From the NCBI RefSeq assembly GCF_009674565.1, contig NZ_WKJL01000032.1:1-55417 (forward strand): a stretch of 55,417 bases of DNA, in the 5' to 3' direction. The notes under the pieces were generated by a model, which saw only the letters and a program-made list of their open reading frames with translations, was not told where the DNA came from and searched no databases. The position numbers and the translations under genes are program-made. This DNA is from Duganella aquatilis (GTDB taxonomy: Bacteria > Pseudomonadota > Gammaproteobacteria > Burkholderiales > Burkholderiaceae_D). This document shows positions 26,483 to 35,213 of this stretch, one piece after another (the stretch's first letter is position 1; each line of letters opens with the position of its first letter).

Positions 26483-29400
26483 ATGCTAGTGAATCACAAA
26501 AAATCCCGGCCTGCTGGCCGGCAGATGGCGTTCGGCCTGACCGTTATGGCTGGTTTGATTGCGCAATCATATGCGCAGGAAACGCCCGCGCCAGCAGCGG
26601 CGCAGGCCGATGCGGCGCCGATGACGGTGGTGCAGGTCAACGGCTACCGCAACTCGCTGCTGTCGTCCGCCAAGGACAAGAAGGAAGCCGTCGGCTTCCA
26701 GGACTCGATCAACGCCGAAGACTTCGGTAAATTCCCGGACAAGAACATCGCCGAATCGCTGAGCCGCATTCCCGGCGTCGGCGTCTCGCGCGACATCACC
26801 GGCGAAGGCTCCACCATCCAGATCCGCGGCCTCGGTTCGAGCTTCACCAAAATCCTGCTGAACGGCGCGCCGATCGCGGTGGCCTCGTCCGGTCCGATCG
26901 ACGGCGCCAACACCAACCGCGAGGTCGACCTCGACCTGCTGCCGACCGACCTGTTCACCAAGCTGACCGTCAGCAAGAGCCCGACCGCCGAGATGATCGA
27001 AGGCGGCGCGGCCGGCGTGGTCAACCTGCGCAGCGCCCGTCCGTTCGACAAGGAAGGCCGCACCATCGCCGCCAGCATCACCGCCACCAAGCAGCAGATC
27101 GCCGACAAGACCGGCGGCCGCGGCTCGTTCCTGGCCAGCCAGACCTTCGGCGACTGGGGCATCCTGGGCGGCGTCACGCTGTCGCGCCAGCAGGTGCACA
27201 CCACCGGCTGGGAAACCGTCGGCTACACCAACGCCAACCTGTCGGCGGCGCAGAATCCGGCCTCCAGCCGCAACAACACCGGCGGCGGCAACTTCACCAT
27301 TCCGGCCACGGTGCCGGCCGGCGCCGGCAACGGCCTGGTGACCGGCCAGGTCATCGACCAGGCCTGGCTGCTGGCGCACAATCCGGGCCTGACCATCCAG
27401 CAGATCGACAACGCCATCCTGCCGCGCCTGGGCCGCACCATGGATTACTTCGGCACCAAGGACAAGGGCTCGGCGATCTTCGCCGCCGAATACCGTCCGA
27501 CCGAAAACCTGCACTTCTACCTGGACACCATGTACAGCAAGCGCGACGACAAGATGACGCGCATGGACTACGACTGGTCGGTGCGTAACGGCGGCATGAT
27601 CCCGCTTAACATGACGGTCGACAAGAGCGATTGCAGCGACGGCTGCACGGTCACCGGCGGCACCTTCGCCAACACCCAGAACTTCTTCGAGCACGGCTAC
27701 CGCCGCGACCAGGTCAGCCTGCTGGGCCTGAACCCTGGCATGGAATGGAAGCTGACGCCGAGCCTGAAGCTGGACGCGCAGGTCAACTACACCCGCAGCA
27801 ACTTCAGCCACGAAGCGCCGACCGTGTACCTGATCACCGCGCCGAACAGCGGCAACACGGTGACCTACAACAATAACAACGGCGGCATCCCGTCGGTGGT
27901 CGCCAGCACCGACCTCAATAATCCAAACAGCTATGTGTGGAACACCGGCCGCGTCAACGTGCAGAACGAGTTCCGCAAGACCGAGACCAAGGGCTTCCAC
28001 AGCGACCTGACCTGGGGCGACGACAAGTTCAACATCCGGGGCGGCATCGCCTACGACGACATCACCCGCCGCATCAACGCCACCGACAACTCGGCGGCCT
28101 GGCAGGCGGCGGTGTGCGGCAACAATCCTAGCGTGTTCCTGCAAGGTCCGAACGGCGCGCCGACCTGCGACGGCGCCTCGACGCCGGGCGCCAGCGCTGC
28201 CTTGCTGTACCCAGGCTACGGCACCGGCTACACCGCCGGCGCCACCGCGCCGCTGACCTACGGCGGTTCGCTGATCCCGCAAAGCGCGCTGGCCAGCTAC
28301 ATCATCCCTGGCCCGTACGGCCGTCCGGTGATCGACTGGACCCGCTTCGCCAAGGACTCGAACTACCAGCAGTACTACAACACCGCGCCATCGAGCGGTG
28401 CTTCGTCGACCGGCGCCAGCTCAGGCTTCATCGGCGAGAAAACCACTGGCTTCTATGTGGAAGCCAACGGCAAGTTCGACCTGGCCGGCTTCCCGGCGCG
28501 CTACAACGGCGGCGTGCGCTATGTCCGCACCCGGCAGTCGGTCGGTTCGCTGAACTCGATCACCGATCCGCGCAACGCCGCCCTGACGCAGAACGGCAGC
28601 AAGTATCCGAACATCGACCAGTGGGTCTACCAGGATACGACCTACAACAACACGCTGCCGTCCGGCACGCTGGCGGTCAACCTGCGCAGCGACGTGATCG
28701 CCCGCGCCGCGCTGTCGCGCAGCATGACCCGCGCCGATCCGAACGCGCTGCGTCCTGGCGTCAACTTCTCGTCGGTATCGGCGGACGTCGGCACCATCGG
28801 CAATCCGGCGCTGAAGCCCTACCTGTCGGATAACATCGACCTGGGCATCGACTGGTACACCGGCCGCGAAGGCTACGTCAGCCTGACCGTGTTCCAGAAG
28901 AAGGTGGACGGCTTCACCATCAACCAGAACATCACGCTGCCATTCAGCGCGCTGGCTGCCTACGGCATCACCTACAACACGCTGATTCCGAACCAGCAGC
29001 AGGCGATCGATTCGCGCGGCGGTCCCAACTCGGCCACCGTGGTGATGACCCAGGCCCGCAACGCTTCGGGCGAACTGAAGATCCGCGGTCTGGAAATCGG
29101 CTGGGTGCAGCCGCTCGACAAGATCCTGCCGATCCGCGGCTTCGGCATCAACGAAACGGCCACCTTCATCACCCAGCGCGGCGATGGCGAGGGCGGCGCC
29201 GGTTTCGTGGCGCTGGGCGTACCGAACCGCACCAACAACTTCTCGGTCTACTACGACAACCACGGCTACACTGCGCGCCTGTCGCACACCTTCTCGAAGG
29301 GCAGCCAGACCGCGAGCGCGAACCAGAACGGCATCACCAACGCCGCGCTGTTCTCGGACAACTACAAGCAGCTGGACTTCTCGTCGAGCGTGGACCTGGG

Positions 29401-29557
29401 TGAGGTGTTCGACAAGGAAAACTGGCCGACGCTGAGCTTCGACATCGTCAACCTGAACAACGATTCGCGTCGCGGCTACTTCCAGTTCGGTAACGCCAAC
29501 TTCTCGCAGTACTCGCCAGGCCGTACCTACTCGCTGGGCCTGCGCGCCAAGTTTTAA
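26483..29557 (+). CDS. TonB-dependent outer-membrane receptor (Xanthomonas/Caulobacter type)
   Basis: The 1024-aa protein has a signal peptide (about 1-31, 'SYA-QET'), a TonB-box-like segment near residue 50 ('TVVQVNGYR'), a plug domain ('NIAESLSRIPGVGVSRD', 'STIQIRGLGSSFTKILLNG') and a large beta-barrel ending in Phe, as outer-membrane proteins do. The length and the plug resemble the TIGR01782 group, which imports oligosaccharides. Neighbouring GH35-like and glucarate dehydratase genes support a carbohydrate ligand. The Shine-Dalgarno AAGGAG is well placed. Two terminator-like hairpins separate it from the downstream glycosidase. Confidence 0.95.
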   Translation: MLVNHKKSRPAGRQMAFGLTVMAGLIAQSYAQETPAPAAAQADAAPMTVVQVNGYRNSLLSSAKDKKEAVGFQDSINAEDFGKFPDKNIAESLSRIPGVGVSRDITGEGSTIQIRGLGSSFTKILLNGAPIAVASSGPIDGANTNREVDLDLLPTDLFTKLTVSKSPTAEMIEGGAAGVVNLRSARPFDKEGRTIAASITATKQQIADKTGGRGSFLASQTFGDWGILGGVTLSRQQVHTTGWETVGYTNANLSAAQNPASSRNNTGGGNFTIPATVPAGAGNGLVTGQVIDQAWLLAHNPGLTIQQIDNAILPRLGRTMDYFGTKDKGSAIFAAEYRPTENLHFYLDTMYSKRDDKMTRMDYDWSVRNGGMIPLNMTVDKSDCSDGCTVTGGTFANTQNFFEHGYRRDQVSLLGLNPGMEWKLTPSLKLDAQVNYTRSNFSHEAPTVYLITAPNSGNTVTYNNNNGGIPSVVASTDLNNPNSYVWNTGRVNVQNEFRKTETKGFHSDLTWGDDKFNIRGGIAYDDITRRINATDNSAAWQAAVCGNNPSVFLQGPNGAPTCDGASTPGASAALLYPGYGTGYTAGATAPLTYGGSLIPQSALASYIIPGPYGRPVIDWTRFAKDSNYQQYYNTAPSSGASSTGASSGFIGEKTTGFYVEANGKFDLAGFPARYNGGVRYVRTRQSVGSLNSITDPRNAALTQNGSKYPNIDQWVYQDTTYNNTLPSGTLAVNLRSDVIARAALSRSMTRADPNALRPGVNFSSVSADVGTIGNPALKPYLSDNIDLGIDWYTGREGYVSLTVFQKKVDGFTINQNITLPFSALAAYGITYNTLIPNQQQAIDSRGGPNSATVVMTQARNASGELKIRGLEIGWVQPLDKILPIRGFGINETATFITQRGDGEGGAGFVALGVPNRTNNFSVYYDNHGYTARLSHTFSKGSQTASANQNGITNAALFSDNYKQLDFSSSVDLGEVFDKENWPTLSFDIVNLNNDSRRGYFQFGNANFSQYSPGRTYSLGLRAKF

Positions 29558-29563
29558 TCGTCT

Positions 29564-29617
29564 GGCCCCGTCTCCCTACGGGGCCTTTTATCCGCCCCTT
29601 CGGGGGCGGTTTTTTTT
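29564..29617 (+). terminator. Two tandem terminator hairpins after the receptor gene
   Basis: First hairpin: GGCCCCG (29564-29570) with CGGGGCC (29579-29585), then TTTTA. Second: CCGCCCC (29592-29598), a TTCG loop, GGGGCGG (29603-29609), then eight T. The second is a strong intrinsic terminator only 13 bases before the next ATG, so glycosidase expression should be partly uncoupled from the receptor. Confidence 0.85.
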
Positions 29618-29629
29618 AAAAGGAAAACC

Positions 29630-31255
29630 ATGGATGGATCGACACGCCGCGTACGCGTCGCCTGCCTGGTTGCTGCTGCGCTGCTAGGCTGGACGTCGGT
29701 GCAGGCCGCCGCACCGCCGCACCTGCGAAAGCAGGGCAGCGCCACCCAGCTGATCGTCGACGACCAACCGTTCCTGTTACTGGGCGGGGAGCTGCATAAT
29801 TCGTCCGCCTCCAGCCTGGCGTATCTAGACAAACTGTGGCCGACGCTGAAGGCGGCCGAGGTCAACACCGTGCTGGCGCCGGTCGAGTGGGACCAGATCG
29901 AGCCGATGGAAGGGCGCTTCGATTTCACCGTGCTGGATGGTGTGCTGAAACAGGCGCGCGCGCACGACACGCGGCTGGTGCTGCTGTGGTTCGGCGCGTG
30001 GAAGAATTCCATGTCGACCTATGCGCCGGCGTGGGTGAAGCAGGACACGCAGCGCTTCCCGCGCGCGCAGACACGCGCCGGCGTGCCGCAGGACATCCTG
30101 ACGCCGTTCGCGCCGGCCACGCTGGCCGCCGACAGCGCCGCCTACCGCGCGCTGCTGGCGCACCTGAAGCAGGCCGACACGCAGCACACGGTGCTGATGA
30201 TCCAGGTCGAGAACGAGATCGGCATGCTGCCGGAAGTGCGCGACTACAGCGCCGCCGCCAACGCCGCATGGCACGCGCCGGTGCCGGCAGCGCTCACCAT
30301 GTATCTGGCCGCACATCAGGACACTTTGCAGCCAGCGTTGAAAGCCGCCTGGCAAACACGCGGCGCGCGCACCAGCGGCACGTGGACCGAAGTGTTCGGC
30401 GATACCATCGACACCGAGGAGATATTCCAGGCCTGGCACTACGCCCAATTTGTCGAGGCGCTGACGGCGGCCGGCAAGGCCGTCTATCCGCTGCCGATGT
30501 ATGTGAACGTGGCGCTGAACCGGCCGGGCAAGCGTCCCGGCGAATACCCAAGCGCCGGCCCGCTGCCGCATCTGTTCGATGTGTGGAAGCCGGGCGCGCC
30601 GTCGGTAGACGTGCTGGCCATCGACACCTATTTCCCCAACTTTATCCACTGGGCCAAACAATTCAAGCGTCCGGACAATCCGCTGTTCATCCCGGAGGCC
30701 AACCACGCCGAACGTCCCGATGCCGGCGCCGATGCCTTCTATGCGATCGGCGAACATGACGCCTTCGGTTTCTCGCCGTTTGCGATCGACGATATCAAGG
30801 GCGGCAACTCCTCGCTGCCGCAGGCCTACCGCGTGCTGAAGCAGCTGGCGCCGTTGATCAACCGTTATCAGGGCAGCGGCAAGGTGCGCGGCTTCAAGGC
30901 GCCGCTGTCGTATGACGGCGATGTGGACGCCGCGCCGCAGCAGGTGCGCATGGGCGGCTATACGCTGCAGGTGAGCTTTAACGCGCCGTGGGAGAAGCTG
31001 ACGCCGGCCGAGGTGCAGACCCGCGGCGGCCTTGTCATACAATCCGGCGATGACGAATTCCTGGTCGCGGGCAAAGGCTTGACCATCGTCTTTGGCAGCG
31101 CCGACGGCGCCATGGTCGGCATCGAGCAAGCCACCGAAGGCCTGGACGACAAGGGCCGCTGGCTGAACGGAGACGAAACACACCAGGGCCGCCACATCGG
31201 CCTGCCGGGCGACGCGTACACCATCCAGCGCGTCAAGCTGTACCGCTATCGCTGA
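29630..31255 (+). CDS. GH35-like beta-galactosidase with DUF5597-type C-terminus
   Basis: The 541-aa protein has a signal peptide (about 1-27) and a TIM-barrel catalytic domain. 'MIQVENEIGM' gives the acid/base Glu (E196 after N195), and 'FIPEANH' the probable nucleophile E356, a clan GH-A layout. 'FLLLGGELHNSSASSLAYLD' is typical of the GH35/DUF5597 group found beside TonB receptors in Caulobacter and Xanthomonas. It would remove terminal galactose from oligosaccharides in the periplasm. It begins 20 bases after the terminator stem and is followed 27 bases later by gudD. Substrate is inferred. Confidence 0.83.
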   Translation: MDGSTRRVRVACLVAAALLGWTSVQAAAPPHLRKQGSATQLIVDDQPFLLLGGELHNSSASSLAYLDKLWPTLKAAEVNTVLAPVEWDQIEPMEGRFDFTVLDGVLKQARAHDTRLVLLWFGAWKNSMSTYAPAWVKQDTQRFPRAQTRAGVPQDILTPFAPATLAADSAAYRALLAHLKQADTQHTVLMIQVENEIGMLPEVRDYSAAANAAWHAPVPAALTMYLAAHQDTLQPALKAAWQTRGARTSGTWTEVFGDTIDTEEIFQAWHYAQFVEALTAAGKAVYPLPMYVNVALNRPGKRPGEYPSAGPLPHLFDVWKPGAPSVDVLAIDTYFPNFIHWAKQFKRPDNPLFIPEANHAERPDAGADAFYAIGEHDAFGFSPFAIDDIKGGNSSLPQAYRVLKQLAPLINRYQGSGKVRGFKAPLSYDGDVDAAPQQVRMGGYTLQVSFNAPWEKLTPAEVQTRGGLVIQSGDDEFLVAGKGLTIVFGSADGAMVGIEQATEGLDDKGRWLNGDETHQGRHIGLPGDAYTIQRVKLYRYR

Positions 31256-31282
31256 ACCGAACTTATTTGGAGTAGAGAACAC

Positions 31283-32635
31283 ATGAACCAATCAAGCAGC
31301 CCAGTCATCACTTCGATGCAGGTCATTCCAGTGGCAGGCTACGACAGCATGCTGCTGAACCTGTGCGGCGCGCATGCGCCATTCTTCACGCGTAACCTGG
31401 TGCTGCTGACCGACAGCGCGGGCCATACCGGCATTGGCGAAGTGCCGGGCGGCGCCGGCATCCTGGCGGCGCTGGAGCGTTCGGTGGCACTGGTGGTGGG
31501 TACGCAGATTGGCCGCTACAACCGCACGCTGAACGCGATCCGCGCCGCGATCGGCGGGCAACATCAGGTGACCTCCGCCGCCGAGGCCGAGGTGCTGAAG
31601 CAGCCGCACGAAATCAATCTGCGCCTGGACAATGTGGTGACGGCGGTGGAAGCGGCGCTGCTCGATTTGCTGGGCCAGCACCTGGGCGTGCCGGTGTGCG
31701 AACTGCTGGGTTCCGGCCAGCAGCGCGACAGCGTGCCGATGCTGGCCTACCTGTTCTACATCGGCGACCGCGGCCGCACCGATCTGCCTTACCTGGCCGG
31801 CGACGGCGCCAGCGGCTGGTACGCGCGCCGCCACCAGGAAGCGATGACGCCGGCGCAGATCGTCGAACTGGCCGAAGCCACCGTGGACAAATACGGCTTC
31901 AAGGATTTCAAGCTGAAGGGCGGCGTGATGCGCGGCGCGGAGGAAATGGAAGCCGTCACCGCGATCAAGAAGCGCTACCCGGATGCGCGCGTGACGCTGG
32001 ACCCGAACGGCGCCTGGTCGCTGAAAGAGGCGATTGAACTGTGCCGCGGCCAGGGCCATATCCTGGCGTATGCGGAAGATCCGTGCGGACCGGAGAACGG
32101 TTATTCGGGCCGCGAAATCATGGCCGAGTTCCGCCGCGCCACCGGCATTCCCACCGCCACCAACATGGTCGCCACCGACTGGCGCCAGATGGCCCATTCG
32201 CACCTGCTGGGCGCGGTGGATATTCCGCTGGCCGATCCGCATTTCTGGACCATGCAGGGATCGGTGCGGCTGGCGCAGCTGTGCGAGCAATGGGGACTGA
32301 CGTGGGGATCGCACTCCAACAACCACTTCGATGTCTCGCTGGCGATGTTCACGCACGCCGCCGCTGCGGCGCCGGGCAACATCACCGCCATCGACACGCA
32401 CTGGATCTGGCAGGAAGGCCAGGAGCGCCTGACGCGCGAGCCGCTGCAGATCGTCGGCGGCGCGGTGCAGGTGCCGCAGAAGCCGGGCCTGGGCATCGAG
32501 CCGGACATGGAGCGCATCCAGGCCGCGCACGCGCTCTACAAAAAAGTCGCCACCACCGCCCGCGACGACGCCATGGCCATGCGCTACCTGGTCCCCGGCT
32601 GGACCTACTCGCCGAACCGCCCGAGCTTAGGTTAA
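31283..32635 (+). CDS. gudD: Glucarate dehydratase
   Basis: The 450-aa enolase-superfamily enzyme dehydrates D-glucarate (and often L-idarate) to 5-keto-4-deoxyglucarate, in the cytoplasm. It follows E. coli GudD over its whole length: 'MQVIPVAGYDSMLLN', 'CGAHAPFFTRN', 'FKDFKLKGG' (catalytic Lys), 'VTLDPNGAWS', 'AYAEDPCGPE' (metal ligands), 'GSHSNNHFD' (catalytic His) and 'DTHWIWQEG'. The later enzymes of the pathway (garL, garR, kdgD) are not in the window. Its presence implies that the locus handles uronic acid-derived sugar, which fits a glucuronate-bearing polysaccharide. The 3' end overlaps the convergent DUF1640-like copy B by nine bases. Confidence 0.95.
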   Translation: MNQSSSPVITSMQVIPVAGYDSMLLNLCGAHAPFFTRNLVLLTDSAGHTGIGEVPGGAGILAALERSVALVVGTQIGRYNRTLNAIRAAIGGQHQVTSAAEAEVLKQPHEINLRLDNVVTAVEAALLDLLGQHLGVPVCELLGSGQQRDSVPMLAYLFYIGDRGRTDLPYLAGDGASGWYARRHQEAMTPAQIVELAEATVDKYGFKDFKLKGGVMRGAEEMEAVTAIKKRYPDARVTLDPNGAWSLKEAIELCRGQGHILAYAEDPCGPENGYSGREIMAEFRRATGIPTATNMVATDWRQMAHSHLLGAVDIPLADPHFWTMQGSVRLAQLCEQWGLTWGSHSNNHFDVSLAMFTHAAAAAPGNITAIDTHWIWQEGQERLTREPLQIVGGAVQVPQKPGLGIEPDMERIQAAHALYKKVATTARDDAMAMRYLVPGWTYSPNRPSLG

Positions 32636-32941
32636 CTTGAGCAGCAAGGCTGAAATCAATGAAGACTGCAATATGCCGACAGTAACGACCCACTTGATGA
32701 TTTCAGCCTTGGTGTCGGCGATTTTCGCTTCGAGCTTGAGCTCCACCTGATCGATTCTTGCATTGACCATGATCTTTACCTGATCGATCTTGGCATCTGT
32801 CCGCTCCAGCCTGGAGTCCAAGGCGATGAGTTCACGCATGACGTCACCGGCCATTGCAGCCTGGATGTCCGCTAGTGCCGGGGCCATGCCGGCTTCAGTC
32901 AGGCGCGTGGCGTATTGATGATTGTCGAAAGTGATGGTCAT
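32627..32941 (-). CDS. DUF1640/CCDC90-like coiled-coil membrane protein, copy B
   Basis: The 104-aa protein is a paralogue of copy A, with near-identical ends ('DNHQYATRLTEAGMAPALADIQAAM' in parts, and 'VGILQSSLISALLLKL'). The coiled coil between (about 35-78) is shorter by roughly one and a half repeat units. One C-terminal membrane segment (about 82-101) would anchor it. By eye the two genes are about 70% identical in DNA over their shared parts. It overlaps the tail of gudD on the opposite strand by nine bases. Confidence 0.8.
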   Translation of the reverse strand: MTITFDNHQYATRLTEAGMAPALADIQAAMAGDVMRELIALDSRLERTDAKIDQVKIMVNARIDQVELKLEAKIADTKAEIIKWVVTVGILQSSLISALLLKLT

Positions 32942-33014
32942 GGCGCACCTCGTGGATGTAGGCGTTTATCCTGCTCGCTCCGTCTTCGTAAGGTTTGAGG
33001 TGGCGCAAAGGTGC

Positions 33015-33917
33015 TTACCCCAGGCGCTGTGGGAAGGTCTCCACCAGCCAGTCGATGAACACGCGCAGGCGTTGGGGAACGTGGCGGTTCTGCGGATAGA
33101 CCACGTGGAATGGGTAGGGCGCCGGCCGCCAGGGCTGCAGGATCTCCACCAGCGTGCCGTCCTTGATGGCGGCGCCGGCGGCGTAGGCGAAGGTCTGAAT
33201 GATGCCCAGTCCCGCCAGCCCGGCCGCCATGTGGCCATTGCTCTCGTTGACGCCGATGCGGTGCTCGATCTTGATTTCGGTCTTCTCGCCATCGCGCAGG
33301 AAGCGGAACGGAATCGCCCGCCCGCTCTGCGCCAGCATGTAGGCCACCAGCCGGTGGCCGTTCTTCAGCTCCTCCGGATACGCCGGCACGCCATACTGCT
33401 TCAGGTATTCCGGCGTGGCGCAGGTGACCATCTTCGCCTCGCCGATGAGACGCGCCACCAGCGATGAATTGTCCAGCGGACCGCCGCGGATCACGCAATC
33501 CACATTGTCGCTGACCATGTCCACCGAACGGTCCGACACGCCCAGGTCGATGCGGATGTCCGGATAGCGCGCCAGGAATTCGGGCAGGGCGGGAATCAGC
33601 ACCTCGCTGGCCGTCGAGCCGCCCGTGTCGACGCGCAGTTGCCCGCGCGGCTTGCTGCGGGCGATGTTGAACGAGGTGTCGACATCCTCCAGATTGCGCA
33701 GGATCAGCGCCGTCTTCTCATAGTAGTCCTGGCCGTCCGGCGTGACGGTGACGCGGCGCGTGGTCCGCTGCAGCAGGCGCACGCCCAGGTGCGACTCCAG
33801 CTCCTGCACCAGCTTGCTGAGCGAGGCGTTCGGCATGTCCAGCGAATCGGCCGCCTTGGTAAAACTGCCTGCCTCCACCACCCGGGCAAAAGCCCGTATC
33901 GCCAATAACTGATTCAT
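33015..33917 (-). CDS. LysR-family transcriptional regulator
   Basis: The 300-aa protein has an N-terminal winged helix ('AFARVVEAGSFTKAADSL' and 'ASLSKLVQELESHLGVRLLQRT') and a C-terminal effector domain from about residue 90. It is closest in layout to the AaeR/DsdC-like group often divergent from oxidoreductases. It is read away from the SDR gene, 112 bases apart, and probably controls it; an inverted repeat lies between them. The inducer is unknown. Confidence 0.93.
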   Translation of the reverse strand: MNQLLAIRAFARVVEAGSFTKAADSLDMPNASLSKLVQELESHLGVRLLQRTTRRVTVTPDGQDYYEKTALILRNLEDVDTSFNIARSKPRGQLRVDTGGSTASEVLIPALPEFLARYPDIRIDLGVSDRSVDMVSDNVDCVIRGGPLDNSSLVARLIGEAKMVTCATPEYLKQYGVPAYPEELKNGHRLVAYMLAQSGRAIPFRFLRDGEKTEIKIEHRIGVNESNGHMAAGLAGLGIIQTFAYAAGAAIKDGTLVEILQPWRPAPYPFHVVYPQNRHVPQRLRVFIDWLVETFPQRLG

Positions 33918-33942
33918 GCGGATTATCCATGTGTGTAGATAG

Positions 33943-33973
33943 TTATTTCAATTTTACCCGCTTTTTCAAATAA
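33943..33973. promoter_or_regulatory. Imperfect inverted repeat between lysR-type gene and SDR gene
   Basis: TTATTTCAA (33943-33951) and TTCAAATAA (33965-33973) are inverted repeats with one mismatch, 13 bases apart, in the AT-rich divergent promoter. It is a plausible binding site for the LysR-type protein. Confidence 0.35.
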
Positions 33974-34029
33974 TCTGCCAGCAGTAAAGTTCTCCCATGC
34001 ACTTCGCATCCAACTTCAAGGAGAACATC

Positions 34030-34779
34030 ATGAGCAAGCAACTGAATGGCAAAATCGCACTGGTTACCGGCGGCAGCACCGGCATCGGCCTGGCCACCGC
34101 GCAGGAACTGGCGGCGCAAGGCGCACGCGTTTTCATCACCGGCCGCCGCCAGGCTGAACTCGACGCCGCCGTCGCCGCGATTGGCGCCGGCGCCATTGGC
34201 ATCCGCGCCGACGCTTCGGTACTGAGCGACCTGGACGCGGTCTATGCCCAGATCGCCAAGAGCGCCGGCAAGCTGGACATCCTGTTCGCCAACGCCGGCG
34301 GCGGCGACATGATGCCGCTGGGCGCCATCACCGAAGAACACTTCGACCGCATCTTCGGCACCAACGTGCGCGGCGTGACCTTCACCGTGCAGAAAGCGCT
34401 GCCGCTGCTGGTCGACGGCGCCTCGGTGATACTGACCGGTTCCACCACCTCGATCCAGGGCACGGCCGCTTTCAGCATCTACAGCGCCAGCAAGGCCGCC
34501 GTGCGCAACCTGGCCCGTTCGTGGGTGCTGGATCTGAAAGAGCGCGGCATCCGCGTCAACGTCGTCAGCCCTGGCCCGATCCGCACGCCAGGTCTGGGCG
34601 GCCTGGTGCCGGATGAAGCACGCCAGGGCCTGTTCGACTTCCTGGCCTCGCAAGTCCCGCTGGGCCGTCTGGGCGAAGCGGCGGAAATCGGCAAGACCGT
34701 GGCCTTCCTGGCCAGCGACGCGGCCAGTTTCATCAACGGCGCCGAGCTGTTCGTCGACGGCGGCATGGCGCAGGTGTAA
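34030..34779 (+). CDS. Short-chain dehydrogenase/reductase
   Basis: I start at the ATG at 34030, which has AAGGAG eight bases upstream; this gives 249 aa. The classical SDR motifs are present: cofactor loop 'TGGSTGIG' (14-21), 'NAGGG' (90-94), catalytic Ser in 'LTGSTTS', 'YSASK' and the 'PGPIRTPG' loop. The Arg-containing 'TGRRQ' after beta-2 suggests NADP preference. It leads a run with a SnoaL-like and a VOC gene and is divergent from the LysR-type regulator. The substrate cannot be inferred. Confidence 0.94.
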   Translation: MSKQLNGKIALVTGGSTGIGLATAQELAAQGARVFITGRRQAELDAAVAAIGAGAIGIRADASVLSDLDAVYAQIAKSAGKLDILFANAGGGDMMPLGAITEEHFDRIFGTNVRGVTFTVQKALPLLVDGASVILTGSTTSIQGTAAFSIYSASKAAVRNLARSWVLDLKERGIRVNVVSPGPIRTPGLGGLVPDEARQGLFDFLASQVPLGRLGEAAEIGKTVAFLASDAASFINGAELFVDGGMAQV

Positions 34780-34781
34780 GC

Positions 34782-35201
34782 ATGAAAAAGTTCATCGCTA
34801 TCGGTGCCATGCTGATCGCATCGCTGGCCCAGGCCCAGGCGACGGATGAAGTGGCGGTTGCGCAGCAGGCAATCAACCGTCACTTCGACATCTGGAACGA
34901 CCGCAACGCCGCGCATTGGGACGCCAAGCTGCCGCAGGTCTACACGGCCGACGTGCTGGTGGCGGACTACGGCGGCCTGGCCACCGGCTACGCCGACATC
35001 CGCCGGCTGCTGGAGCGGGTGCAGGCCGACCATCCCGGCTTCGTCTTCACGCCGGCGCCGGTCGCCTGGAACCATGGCTTAGGACGGGTTACCTGGGGCT
35101 ATGGGCCGAAGGATAATCCCAACCAGGTCCACGGTGAGGACATCTTCACCATCAAGGACGGCAAGCTTGCGAGCCTGCGCGTCTTCATCGACAAACAATA
35201 A
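34782..35201 (+). CDS. Exported SnoaL/NTF2-like protein
   Basis: The 139-aa protein starts two bases after the SDR stop. It has a signal peptide (about 1-20, 'LAQAQA-TD') and then a single NTF2-like alpha+beta domain: 'AVAQQAINRHFDIWNDRNAAHWDA' in parts, 'VYTADVLVADYGGLATGYADIRRLLER' in parts, and 'HGEDIFTIKDGKLASLRVFID', which closely fits the SnoaL/DUF4440 pattern. Such folds isomerise or bind small molecules. Export is unusual for the family; Asp/His catalytic residues are not obvious. Confidence 0.8.
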   Translation: MKKFIAIGAMLIASLAQAQATDEVAVAQQAINRHFDIWNDRNAAHWDAKLPQVYTADVLVADYGGLATGYADIRRLLERVQADHPGFVFTPAPVAWNHGLGRVTWGYGPKDNPNQVHGEDIFTIKDGKLASLRVFIDKQ

Positions 35202-35213
35202 AGGAAGCGCATC

